DNA of 64,000 nt from Candidatus Poseidoniaceae archaeon (GCA_030747695.1 JASLKG010000006.1:1-64000); one strand, 5' to 3'; positions 21,176-30,395 are shown, counted from the first letter of the stretch. The notes: generated by a model not told the origin, from the sequence alone. Program-made: numbers and translations.

Positions 21176-21274
21176 AATTATAATCAAGATAATTACTATA
21201 ATTCAAAAATTAATATTAAAAATAAAATCAAATAGCCGAAGCAGCGATTAGTAATAATTTACTGGAACATCTCC

Positions 21275-21472
21275 ATGGGAAATAGTTCTACTGCAGTTTT
21301 CGTGGTGGATGAAGAAACATGTTATGGGTGTGGAGCTTGTATTGCATTGTGCCCAACAAATGCATTATTATTAGAAAATAGATTAGCAATAGTATCACAA
21401 TCAGATTGTACTTTATGTGAACATTGTATACCATCTTGCCCTGTCTTTGCACTTTCAATCAAAGAGGAATAA
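21275..21472 (+). CDS. 4Fe-4S ferredoxin-type protein
   Basis: CYGCGACIALCPTNAL and CTLCEHCIPSCPVFAL motifs, 65 aa. Confidence 0.88.
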   Translation: MGNSSTAVFVVDEETCYGCGACIALCPTNALLLENRLAIVSQSDCTLCEHCIPSCPVFALSIKEE

Positions 21473-21474
21473 TT

Positions 21475-22074
21475 TTGATTTCATTAAATGGCGCAAAAAT
21501 ATCTGGATTAATTTGTGGTATTGAATTAATCGATCAAGGTTTTAATGTTGAAATTTTTGAAAAACGCCAAGAAATCGGCAATCCAATAAATGGACCTGGA
21601 ATAATTAATGAATTATCAAAAGACGAAAAAAGAATATGTACAGCGAGAGAAACAAAAATAGGTTGGGCTCTTAGAAGAGAGTGGTTTGAAAAAAATTTAG
21701 CTAAAAAATTTCTTAATAAAGGAGGAGTAATACACTTAAAATCAAAACCACCTCCAAATTCACACAACACAAACAACATTCACAAAAAAACTTGGTATGG
21801 AGGAGTAACAATCGAAGAAAACAAACCAAATAATTTCATAATTGATTCAATTAATGGTAACAATCTTTGTTTTAAGAGAGGAGATGGGCTGATTGAATGT
21901 TGGTCTGATATAGAATTACCAAATATGAAAAACGGCTGGTTAGAAAAAATTCAAGGAAAACACCCAGAAGATATTAACAAACTAACAATAAATAGGGAGA
22001 TTGATGAAGGCCAATCAATAGCCCAGAAAATCATCAGACTAATAGGAGGTGAAATAAAACATGATTCCAGATGA
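21475..22074 (+). CDS. Shortened geranylgeranyl reductase-like flavoprotein (199 aa, TTG start)
   Basis: VEIFEKRQEIGNPINGPGI and ALRREWFEKNLAKKFLNKGG resemble the GGR N-terminal region; overlaps the GGGP synthase gene by 14 nt. Confidence 0.6.
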   Translation: MISLNGAKISGLICGIELIDQGFNVEIFEKRQEIGNPINGPGIINELSKDEKRICTARETKIGWALRREWFEKNLAKKFLNKGGVIHLKSKPPPNSHNTNNIHKKTWYGGVTIEENKPNNFIIDSINGNNLCFKRGDGLIECWSDIELPNMKNGWLEKIQGKHPEDINKLTINREIDEGQSIAQKIIRLIGGEIKHDSR

Positions 22075-22870
22075 AGGCCTTCTAAATTATATAATAAAAA
22101 GAACCGATGGTTGCCGCCATATTACATTAATAGATCCGGGAAAACAGAGTGCAGAAATTGCAGTTAGAAGAGCAATTACAGCAATAGAAGCAGGATCTAG
22201 GATGATTTTCATTGGAGGTTCTACAAATACACCAAACGAAATAGTTCATACAACTTGTTTAAAAATTCAAGAAGAATTAGAATTAAGAATTTTTGCAGCA
22301 AGCCAAGACCCAACAATTAATGAAGAATATTGGAAGATTCCAATAATTCTTTTCCCAGGAGGATCGCACGCCCTATCTCCTTCTGCAGATGGGATAACCT
22401 TCATGATGTTAATGAATTCAAAAGCCCGTAAATTTTTAATCAATGAGCAATTAAAAGGCGCTTCTTATTTGGAAAAATATAACATCGAAACAATACCTAC
22501 AGGATATCTTGTATTTGCTCCCGGGGGTAAAGTCGGAGAGGTAGGGGAAGCATCATTAATAGAAGAGAACGAATTAGAATTAGTTTATTCATATGCGCTT
22601 ACTGCAAAGATGTTCGGATTTAAAACACTCTATTTAGAAGCGGGAAGCGGCTCGAATAAACAAGTAAACATTAACTGTATTAAAGAAGCAAAAAAAGTTG
22701 ATGAATTATGTTTAATTGTGGGAGGGGGAATTAGAACCCCAGAACAAGCAAAACTTGCAGCTGAAGCAGGAGCAGATTGGATTGTTACAGGTAATTTATG
22801 TGAAGAATTAGAAGATTTAGATAAATTAAGAAAAACCCTAGAGGAGCTAATCACCCCCCTGAATAATTAA
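22061..22870 (+). CDS. Geranylgeranylglyceryl phosphate synthase (GGGPS)
   Basis: TLIDPGKQ, FIGGSTNTP, FPGGSHALSPSADGITFMMLMNS, YLEAGSGSNKQV, VGGGIRTPEQA. Confidence 0.9.
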   Translation: MIPDEGLLNYIIKRTDGCRHITLIDPGKQSAEIAVRRAITAIEAGSRMIFIGGSTNTPNEIVHTTCLKIQEELELRIFAASQDPTINEEYWKIPIILFPGGSHALSPSADGITFMMLMNSKARKFLINEQLKGASYLEKYNIETIPTGYLVFAPGGKVGEVGEASLIEENELELVYSYALTAKMFGFKTLYLEAGSGSNKQVNINCIKEAKKVDELCLIVGGGIRTPEQAKLAAEAGADWIVTGNLCEELEDLDKLRKTLEELITPLNN

Positions 22871-24153
22871 TCCTCTTCGAAAACAACAGGGTCCCCACTA
22901 CCACCGGGAGCATCAGGGCGATCAGTATCAACATCAATACCAGAATCCAACTCTTCTATTTTTTGTTCCAATTCTATTTCTCCACCCTTTGCTAGAGTTT
23001 TCATATCATCCGAGGTCGGAGTCGAAATCTTCCTTTCAACATCTGGAGAATTAGCATACATTTCTTTCTTTAATTCTCTTTCATCATGCCCCCTTACTAA
23101 TGACAACGAATCAGCAAACACCCTTCCGACAACCTCTCTTGTTCTTTCAGAACGCCGAACACCATCTAACTCAGCAGCAGCAACCTCTCTTTGCCCCTCT
23201 AACTCTTTAATTTCAGCAGTCCGATCTGTTAGGGCGGCTTCTAAATCACCAATCGTCAAAGACATTTGTTGTATTCTCTCATCTCTTTCGAATACATCAT
23301 TATGTAATCTCCTCTCCCTTCTCCTCAAAGATTCATATTCTCTATTTCTTTCAAGTAACCGGCGCTTCAACTCTTCAATTTGCTCAACCAGGTAATCATG
23401 TTCAGCAGACACCGAACGCGGCCCCTGCATAACACGTTCCAATTGCTCTTCCAATTCCGCCAATCGCTGGTCGCGTTGATCCAATAAACCACGCAAACGG
23501 TCTGCAATGTCACGCAAACGCTGCCTTTCTTCTTCTAAAGAAAGATTAGCAGCCTTTTCAGCTTCAAGATCGGCAGAAAGAGAATCGGTTTGCACCTTTA
23601 ATGCCCTAACCTCGTCAGCAGTAACACTAGTTAAACCAGCATCAGCAGCTCTTTCTAAAGCATCTACCATTTGAGACATTCTTCCTTCCATTTCAGCAAT
23701 AACATCATCTTGTTGAGTAGTTAGTTCACGTAATTGTGATAACTCGTTTTCTAATACTAAACGCTCTTCAGCAGAAATACTAGATTGATTTAATTCTAAT
23801 TCCTTTTTACTATCTTCTAATAGTCTTTCTAAATGGATTATTTTTGCAGACTTTTCTTCTAATTCAGATTCAGCTTGTTGCAATTGAATCACTTCAGGAG
23901 CAATTTCATCCTTTCTTTCAGCCAAATCTAATTCCAAAACCCGTAATCTTTGTTTTGTTGTAACTAAATCTTCATTTCTATCAGCAAGTTCTTGCCATGC
24001 AATTAAAACCTCATCAACAAGTTGTTCAATCGGATATCCACGCAACATCCCTTCAAGCGCAGCACGCTCATCTTTGGATGAATTACCGATGCGGCGAATG
24101 CCATCAGGTGTAGTCGAGCCGAGAGTCATTGTACCCAATCGCACATCAACCAT
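22867..24153 (-). CDS. Long coiled-coil protein
   Basis: 428 aa, extended heptad-like Glu/Leu/Arg-rich region; downstream of the MamK-like gene on the same strand. Confidence 0.75.
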   Translation of the reverse strand: MVDVRLGTMTLGSTTPDGIRRIGNSSKDERAALEGMLRGYPIEQLVDEVLIAWQELADRNEDLVTTKQRLRVLELDLAERKDEIAPEVIQLQQAESELEEKSAKIIHLERLLEDSKKELELNQSSISAEERLVLENELSQLRELTTQQDDVIAEMEGRMSQMVDALERAADAGLTSVTADEVRALKVQTDSLSADLEAEKAANLSLEEERQRLRDIADRLRGLLDQRDQRLAELEEQLERVMQGPRSVSAEHDYLVEQIEELKRRLLERNREYESLRRRERRLHNDVFERDERIQQMSLTIGDLEAALTDRTAEIKELEGQREVAAAELDGVRRSERTREVVGRVFADSLSLVRGHDERELKKEMYANSPDVERKISTPTSDDMKTLAKGGEIELEQKIEELDSGIDVDTDRPDAPGGSGDPVVFEED

Positions 24154-24203
24154 TATTCAACCTTTCATCTCTTAAGGGGCCCTTCGGGCCCATTATGGGA
24201 CCT

Positions 24204-25208
24204 TTAGTTTATGGCGGTATATTGCTCATCAGGCATATCCTGGGCCAATGCCATAGCTCCAGTGGCAACCTTTTCAATTGGGTCATCAACACAAGTAACT
24301 GTAACATCACCAATATCCCCAATTTCATTAGCGATTGCATCAGCAATTCCACCAATCAACGAACCGCCTCCAGAGAGAATGATATTATTTCTCAGCACTG
24401 GTTGATATTCAGGATCTGCTGTTGCGACAATTGATTTTATTGCGTTACCTACCTTGTTTACAATCATCGAACAAGCCTCTTTAATTAAGTCACCAACATC
24501 AACATCTTGCTTCTTACCTTCTACAGACAATTCAACCATTTGTACACGATCATCCCCATCAACATATGAATGCGCTTCTTTCCATTTACGAACCATGTCT
24601 TTTGTAATTTGAGCACCAGTAAATTTCTTCTTTACTAGATCCATTAATTGCTCATCAATCCAATCCCCAGCTTCTTCAATAGTTAATTGATCTTCTTCGG
24701 CCGGGAAGATACCGTAAAGACGAGCAATATCTGTTGTGCCCGCCCCAATATCAACAACAATTGAACCTGCAATTTCACCAATACCATAAGCGGTTGCAAA
24801 CGGCTCAGTTACAACCATTATTGCATTCACTTGTCCACGAAGTGTAGCAACTAAGTTACTCTTGTCAGTAAATGAAACATGAGAAGGCGAACAAATGACG
24901 CCAAAAACCTCATCATATTCTTCAGGATCTACGGTTTCTACTAAATGTGTTACAAACGCTTTAGCCGCAGCCAAATTCGCCTCATCATCTTGGGCAACAC
25001 CAGCAGCCATTGGCCGATACAAATTACAAGCCAATTTATTCTTTAACGCATCAGCGCCAAACAATACATCCCTTCCAAGAAAATTTCTTGCTACAGGATC
25101 CTTCGGTCTACCTACAACAGTTTCAATAGTTTCCATTGAACCTGAACTTGATGCGATAGTTGATTGATACGTTCCAAGATCAATTCCAACATAGAGTCTT
25201 TCTGCCAT
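24204..25208 (-). CDS. Actin-like ATPase, MamK-like
   Basis: GIDLGTYQST, VVDIGAGTTDIA, ILSGGGSLIGG nucleotide-binding motifs; VVGRPKDPVARNFLG, NLYRPMAAGV and PAEEDQLTIEEAGDWIDEQL parallel MamK; start at MAERL. Confidence 0.85.
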   Translation of the reverse strand: MAERLYVGIDLGTYQSTIASSSGSMETIETVVGRPKDPVARNFLGRDVLFGADALKNKLACNLYRPMAAGVAQDDEANLAAAKAFVTHLVETVDPEEYDEVFGVICSPSHVSFTDKSNLVATLRGQVNAIMVVTEPFATAYGIGEIAGSIVVDIGAGTTDIARLYGIFPAEEDQLTIEEAGDWIDEQLMDLVKKKFTGAQITKDMVRKWKEAHSYVDGDDRVQMVELSVEGKKQDVDVGDLIKEACSMIVNKVGNAIKSIVATADPEYQPVLRNNIILSGGGSLIGGIADAIANEIGDIGDVTVTCVDDPIEKVATGAMALAQDMPDEQYTAIN

Positions 25209-25282
25209 TTTATTCATCACCTTCGTCCTTCGGACGCCCCTGCCACAAAGTTCCATACTTTGAATGTCTCGTCGCGAAAAAA

Positions 25283-27367
25283 CTACTCCTCTTCTTCAAC
25301 AAAAGGAGGAGGTGGAGAATCAAAAACCCACTTTTCATAACGTCTAAATGCAACACTGGCAGCGACTAAAGCCCCAACAATAATCCCTACAACACTCCAC
25401 ATTAACACCCGGTTTTGCCCAGAAGTTGATTGTGAAGGGGTAGAGGGCAAAATACCGTTATTTTCAAACTGCGGATTAATCCACCAAATAGTAAAATTAG
25501 AACTAATAACCGACGAATTCATCGGTAAAGTCCACCCAGAGGAATTATCATCATAAGCTAAAATTTCAATTTTCCAATTTTCACTATTTAGTTGATAAAC
25601 AACCAAATCTGTTGACAAATCAATAGTACAATTCCCACCCCCTACACCTTCAACAATTCTTGCACAATCTACCAAATCAATAGTTTGACTTTCGTTTTGT
25701 AATTTTATTGAAACAACAACACGATCCATCTCCAAATCATTCACATACCATTCTACCTCAATAACATCAGAATTATTTGATGAAGGATGTGGAGAAATAA
25801 TCGTAATTTGCGGGGCAGAATTCTCCTCTCCTAACCAAACCCCACTCGCGGAAAGAGCGAAACCAACCATATCCCCATTAACTCCCAAAAAACCTTCATT
25901 TACTCCCTGTGTAATATTTGCTGCGAAAATTTCAATATCTAACCATTCTACACCAATTAAATCCTCACTAGGAATTCTAATCATAACCGTTGTTTCATTA
26001 CTCGACCCATCTTCATATGGATTGGAAACACTTCCATAATACATTGAACTATAACCCGAAGATAACATAACATCATCAACAAAATAATCACCATTTGGCT
26101 TGTGAACAATTAATCGCAAATCATCAATTTTTCCATTTTGCAGTGGTAGTGCATTATATGACATACTTACTATAACATCTTCATCAATCTTGGGAATTAC
26201 AGGAAGGTGAAAAGACTCACCACTCTTAAGGAATGGGCCCTTTGCATTAGAACCATTCCAAGGGTTTGAAATCAACTGGTCTATTTTTCCACCCCGCGAA
26301 GAAATCACATCTTTCCAATCTTCAGTTTGATATGAATCATACACAACAATTTCACTATTTATATTGTCAATCAAAGGGCGACCATATCCTTGTATATGAT
26401 CGGGCCTCATATCTGTAATATTTTCTGCAGACATAGCAAGAAGGGCCCGAAGCAAAGGACCAGATGGAGTAAAACCAAATTCCACTTCAATCATTTCTTG
26501 TAGTAGCGCTGCAAAAGAAGCAGCTACAGGGGTTGAAACCGAAGTTCCAGTCAATTGATATGAATCATTATTCATAGAATAATTAAGACCATCTGCTTTA
26601 GCTGAAACAATTCCTTCACCGGGCGCACAAATCAAAACACCCCTTCTATTATTCACATCAGGGCCGATTGAGGAAGCGCCCCACATTGAACCATTATATT
26701 CAGAATCACAAGCAGAAACAGCTACAACATTTCTTGCATTCGCAGGTTCCAATAACATGCCCCCATTATTTCCCGGCGCTACAAAAACAAGCGACCAAGG
26801 ATTTTCTAAACTCCACAAATCAATATTATTACTTCTATTTGTATAATTCACAGTATTATCTCCCCAGGACCAACTATTAATTACAGCCCCATGCTGAAAA
26901 CTTTCCTCCAAAAGCTCATTCACAGGAGGGACCGCCCATCCCTCTCCACCAACAACATCCTGGATCAATAATTTAGCACCATTAGATATAGACTTCATAT
27001 CTACACCACCCTCGATAGGATCGCAAGCCAAAATTCCTGCCAAATGAGTTCCATGCTTAAATTGTGTATGGCCTTGATAATCCCCACTATCTATGCTATC
27101 ATTATAATGAATTATTTTACGGTGCTGGGAGCCAAAATCCCCCACCTCTTCTAATTGATTTCTAAAACATGCGTGATCAACATCAACCCCAGTATCTGCA
27201 ATAGCAACAACAACCCCAGATCCATTATATTTTGAATTATTTTGATGGTACAAATACCAATCATCAAAAAAGATCAAATCACCCCCATCTCTTCCAATTT
27301 CATCACGATTAGCAACAACAGGAGAAGCGATAGAAAACAATAACACCCCTACAATTACCCACCGCAT
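25283..27367 (-). CDS. Secreted, C-terminally membrane-anchored S8 subtilisin-like protease
   Basis: Signal peptide; catalytic IADTGVDVDH, HGTHLAGIL, GTSVSTPVAA; C-terminal TM. Confidence 0.9.
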   Translation of the reverse strand: MRWVIVGVLLFSIASPVVANRDEIGRDGGDLIFFDDWYLYHQNNSKYNGSGVVVAIADTGVDVDHACFRNQLEEVGDFGSQHRKIIHYNDSIDSGDYQGHTQFKHGTHLAGILACDPIEGGVDMKSISNGAKLLIQDVVGGEGWAVPPVNELLEESFQHGAVINSWSWGDNTVNYTNRSNNIDLWSLENPWSLVFVAPGNNGGMLLEPANARNVVAVSACDSEYNGSMWGASSIGPDVNNRRGVLICAPGEGIVSAKADGLNYSMNNDSYQLTGTSVSTPVAASFAALLQEMIEVEFGFTPSGPLLRALLAMSAENITDMRPDHIQGYGRPLIDNINSEIVVYDSYQTEDWKDVISSRGGKIDQLISNPWNGSNAKGPFLKSGESFHLPVIPKIDEDVIVSMSYNALPLQNGKIDDLRLIVHKPNGDYFVDDVMLSSGYSSMYYGSVSNPYEDGSSNETTVMIRIPSEDLIGVEWLDIEIFAANITQGVNEGFLGVNGDMVGFALSASGVWLGEENSAPQITIISPHPSSNNSDVIEVEWYVNDLEMDRVVVSIKLQNESQTIDLVDCARIVEGVGGGNCTIDLSTDLVVYQLNSENWKIEILAYDDNSSGWTLPMNSSVISSNFTIWWINPQFENNGILPSTPSQSTSGQNRVLMWSVVGIIVGALVAASVAFRRYEKWVFDSPPPPFVEEEE

Positions 27368-27457
27368 AATCTACGACAAACACCTCTTACAGTTGAAACT
27401 TCACCAATTTAGTGTCGCGCCAGCGCGTTTAAGAAACATCCACAGGTCGGCCAACCC

Positions 27458-27727
27458 ATGCAAGCATTCCGCACAACCGGTACTGCGCTGTTTGGTAGAA
27501 CCTCACAACCCTTCTCACTCGACTTAGTTGCTACAGATGCAGCAGACGCCGAACACAGGTGTTATTCGATAATCGGATCAAGACATAAAGTAGGGCGCAG
27601 ATTTATTGAAATAGAATCCACTTCTAAAATAGACCCGAAGACTTCAAACGAAGCTAGAGTATTACACTTCTTTAGAGATCAAATAGAAGCAGAAGGCGGC
27701 AGAATAGCACCCGCCGAAGAAGAATAA
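27458..27727 (+). CDS. rpl18a: 50S ribosomal protein L18a/LX (eL20 family)
   Basis: YSIIGSRHKVGRRFIEIESTSKI; archaeal L18a-pfdA-ftsY gene order. Confidence 0.83.
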   Translation: MQAFRTTGTALFGRTSQPFSLDLVATDAADAEHRCYSIIGSRHKVGRRFIEIESTSKIDPKTSNEARVLHFFRDQIEAEGGRIAPAEEE

Positions 27728-27777
27728 AACAATCGCCGGGTTCATCATGGGGGAACCCGTCCCCTTAAGTGGTCGAC

Positions 27778-28284
27778 ATGGTTGAGAATAACGAATTACA
27801 AAACATGGCGCGCCTCATTGATATGAATCGCGAACGACTAGAAGAAATTCAAACCCAAATAAAAAGAATAGAATCTGTGCAACACGAACACGAAGATGCG
27901 CACCAAGCATTAGCTGCACTATCAAGCGGAGAAAAAGGGCACATTCCAATTGGGGCTGGAGTAATGATACCAACTTCAAAAATTTCCACTACATTGGTTG
28001 ATTTGGGTACTGGGATTTACGGGGAGAGAACAACAACAGAAACCTCAAAATTAGTTAGAAAAAGAACAGAAGAATTGGATTCTCTAAAAAATCAATTTGT
28101 TGAAGAATCTAAGGAAATAAATTCTCGTATAGAAGATCTTGCAATAGCCTTTGAAAAAGCAGCAAAAAACATCACAAAGAAACCCGTACAAGAATCAACA
28201 ACAAATATCGAAAAACAAGACACATCTTCTAAATCACAAAGAAGGCGCCGTGGTATGAGTTCTGAACTTACACTTGACGATTAA
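27778..28284 (+). CDS. pfdA: Prefoldin subunit alpha
   Basis: IPIGAGVMIPTSKISTTLVDLGTGIYGERT central hairpins flanked by coiled coils; between L18a and FtsY. Confidence 0.85.
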   Translation: MVENNELQNMARLIDMNRERLEEIQTQIKRIESVQHEHEDAHQALAALSSGEKGHIPIGAGVMIPTSKISTTLVDLGTGIYGERTTTETSKLVRKRTEELDSLKNQFVEESKEINSRIEDLAIAFEKAAKNITKKPVQESTTNIEKQDTSSKSQRRRRGMSSELTLDD

Positions 28285-28293
28285 GGTGATATA

Positions 28294-29703
28294 ATGGGGC
28301 TATTTGATAAATTTAGGAAAAAAGTCCACGACGCAGTATCCGAAGTTGACATAAATACAATTTCTTCCGAAGAAACATCCAATCCAAATAAAGAGGCTAC
28401 ATCTCTAACAAAGGAAGAGTTCGGAGAACAAATTCCGAATTTTGACGGAGAGGACTACTACTGGGGTAAAAATGAGGAAGACGAGGAAGAATTTGATGAA
28501 GAAGAGGAAACAACTCACGAAACCCAAGATGATGATTGGGAAGAGTGGGATGATGAAGAAATAAATTACAAATTACCTACTAAATTATCTCGAAAAGAAC
28601 GAAAAATACTAGCTAGGGAAAACAAAAAACACCAACGGCTTGAAAAAACACGAAAGAAGGAACTTAAACGAAGAAAAGGAGTTGAAGTCGAAAAATTAGC
28701 TGGCTCAAAAGTAAATCTCAATATGATGCGAACAACAACAGGAAGGCAACTTGTGAAAGTTAAAGAAAGCCCAACCGGAAGCGCCGGGGCAAAACAAACC
28801 GACGGCATGTCCATTGATCTTGGCGGCGGAATTGTTGAAAAAGGCGGCAGAATTGTCAAAGAAAACGAAGCACTAACTAATTTATTAGAAGAACTAGAAT
28901 GGATAATGTTAGAATCTGATATTTCTTCTGATGCAGTAACTAGTATTATTACAGCATTAAAAACAAATTTAGTAGGACAAAGATTACGTAAAGGCGCAAA
29001 TTTATCTAAAGTATTAGAGGCAAGCCTAAAAAGAGCCCTCCGCTCAATTTTAAAGGCAGGATATTGGGATTTTGATGCAACAATAAAAAAATATATTGAC
29101 GAGAGGGATAAACCAGTTGTCGTAATGTTTGTTGGAGTTAATGGAACCGGTAAAACAACAACCGCAGCAAAAATAGCTCATAGATTAAAGCAATCAGGAC
29201 ACACAGTAATAGCTGCAGCTGGAGACACATTTAGGGCCGGAGCAATTGAACAATTAGAAAGCCACTGTAAAAAATTGGAAATAAAATGCATATCATCCCA
29301 AAGAGGAGGCGACTCAGCAGCGATAGCTAGAGATGCGATAGAATCTGCAAAATCAAAAGATATAGATGTTGTATTAGTGGATACAGCAGGTAGAATGCAG
29401 AATAAAGCAAATTTAATGGCAGAATTAGAGAAGGTTAGGAGGGTTGCAAATCCACACCTAACTCTATTCGTAGGTGATGCTTTAGCAGGAAATGACGCTG
29501 TAGATCAAGCAAAGAGCTTCCAAGAAATGTTGAAGTTCGACGGGGCGATATTAACAAAATTAGATACAGATGCGAAAGGAGGGGCCGGCCTTTCTATTGC
29601 ACATACAACAGGAAGGCCAATCGTATTATGTGGAATGGGCCAAGGCTATGACGATTTAATTCAATTCGATCCAGATTGGTTATTGAATCAATTATTCGAT
29701 TAA
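28294..29703 (+). CDS. ftsY: Signal recognition particle receptor FtsY
   Basis: GVNGTGKTTTAAKIAHRL, DTFRAGAIEQLE, DTAGRMQNKANLM, TKLDTDAKGGAGLS; acidic N-terminus. Confidence 0.95.
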   Translation: MGLFDKFRKKVHDAVSEVDINTISSEETSNPNKEATSLTKEEFGEQIPNFDGEDYYWGKNEEDEEEFDEEEETTHETQDDDWEEWDDEEINYKLPTKLSRKERKILARENKKHQRLEKTRKKELKRRKGVEVEKLAGSKVNLNMMRTTTGRQLVKVKESPTGSAGAKQTDGMSIDLGGGIVEKGGRIVKENEALTNLLEELEWIMLESDISSDAVTSIITALKTNLVGQRLRKGANLSKVLEASLKRALRSILKAGYWDFDATIKKYIDERDKPVVVMFVGVNGTGKTTTAAKIAHRLKQSGHTVIAAAGDTFRAGAIEQLESHCKKLEIKCISSQRGGDSAAIARDAIESAKSKDIDVVLVDTAGRMQNKANLMAELEKVRRVANPHLTLFVGDALAGNDAVDQAKSFQEMLKFDGAILTKLDTDAKGGAGLSIAHTTGRPIVLCGMGQGYDDLIQFDPDWLLNQLFD

Positions 29704-29712
29704 GGTGAGAGC

Positions 29713-30084
29713 ATGACTACAGAATTCTTTGATGATGAAATTAGTACAGAATTTTTTCAATTGGTGCACATGATACAACGCTCAGCAATGATGAATATGG
29801 GAATGTTTCAGGATTCAGACGGTCGTTTACATTTTAATTTAGCAGAAACAAAAGCAGCAATAGATTCATTGATGATGTTACAAAACAAGACCAAGGGAAA
29901 CCTTTCTCCTAAAGAATTTACAATGCTAAATGGAATTGTTAGCGAACTACAATTACAATTTACAAAAGCCCCCTCGCGCCAAAGAGACCTAGAAGAGCAG
30001 GTTGCAACCCAAGAAGCAATAAAAGAAACATTTACAGATCCAAAAAACGCACCGTCTGAATTGATTATAGATGAAGAAGAATGA
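29713..30084 (+). CDS. DUF1844-like protein
   Basis: AAIDSLMMLQNKTKGNLSPKE resembles the DUF1844 core; follows ftsY. Confidence 0.65.
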   Translation: MTTEFFDDEISTEFFQLVHMIQRSAMMNMGMFQDSDGRLHFNLAETKAAIDSLMMLQNKTKGNLSPKEFTMLNGIVSELQLQFTKAPSRQRDLEEQVATQEAIKETFTDPKNAPSELIIDEEE

Positions 30085-30104
30085 GGACAACCAATTAACA
30101 AGAT

Positions 30105-30152
30105 GCGGTTGTTTGATGAATAGTAAAGAATTGGACCAAGTGAGTGAGATGA
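30105..30152 (+). repeat. Direct repeat copy A spanning the start of the DUF2892-like gene
   Basis: gcggttgtttgatgaatagtaaagaattggaccaagtgagtgagatga. Confidence 0.95.
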
Positions 30153-30379
30153 TTACAAGAAACGTAGGGTCCGTAGATCGTATGGCTCGTGCAATCGGTG
30201 GCGGCGGACTTGCAATTGTCGAACTAACAGGAAATCTAGGTGATATTGAGCAATATTTCCATTATTTCGCTATAGCTACATCCATTTGGTTGGTCGCCAC
30301 AGCAACATCTGGAAAATGCCCAGCATACTCACTAATGAAAGTATCAACATGCTCTGCTGGACCCATTGAAGAAGAATAA
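30116..30379 (+). CDS. DUF2892-like small membrane protein
   Basis: RNVGSVDRMARAIGGG, TM segment, GKCPAYSLMKVSTC. Confidence 0.78.
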   Translation: MNSKELDQVSEMITRNVGSVDRMARAIGGGGLAIVELTGNLGDIEQYFHYFAIATSIWLVATATSGKCPAYSLMKVSTCSAGPIEEE

Positions 30380-30395
30380 GAGGAATTAATATCCA

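Larger units (their letters stand above)
20906..21274. other. Candidate chromosomal replication origin: AT-rich intergenic region with inverted ORB-like repeats
   Basis: Reverse complement of 20944-20964 CTTCCAATGGAAATAAAGGGG; direct 21098-21118 GTTCTAATGGAAATAGAGGGG; truncated core at 21163-21175 (-); very AT-rich 21125-21235; coincides with compositional strand inversion. Confidence 0.72.

Noticed and set aside
20906-21274. Replication terminus or mobile-element inverted repeats instead of an origin
   Set aside because: No transposase or target-site duplication. The elements match the ORB consensus and sit with an AT-rich tract between diverging genes. Terminus remains the main alternative if skew polarity is bacterial-like.
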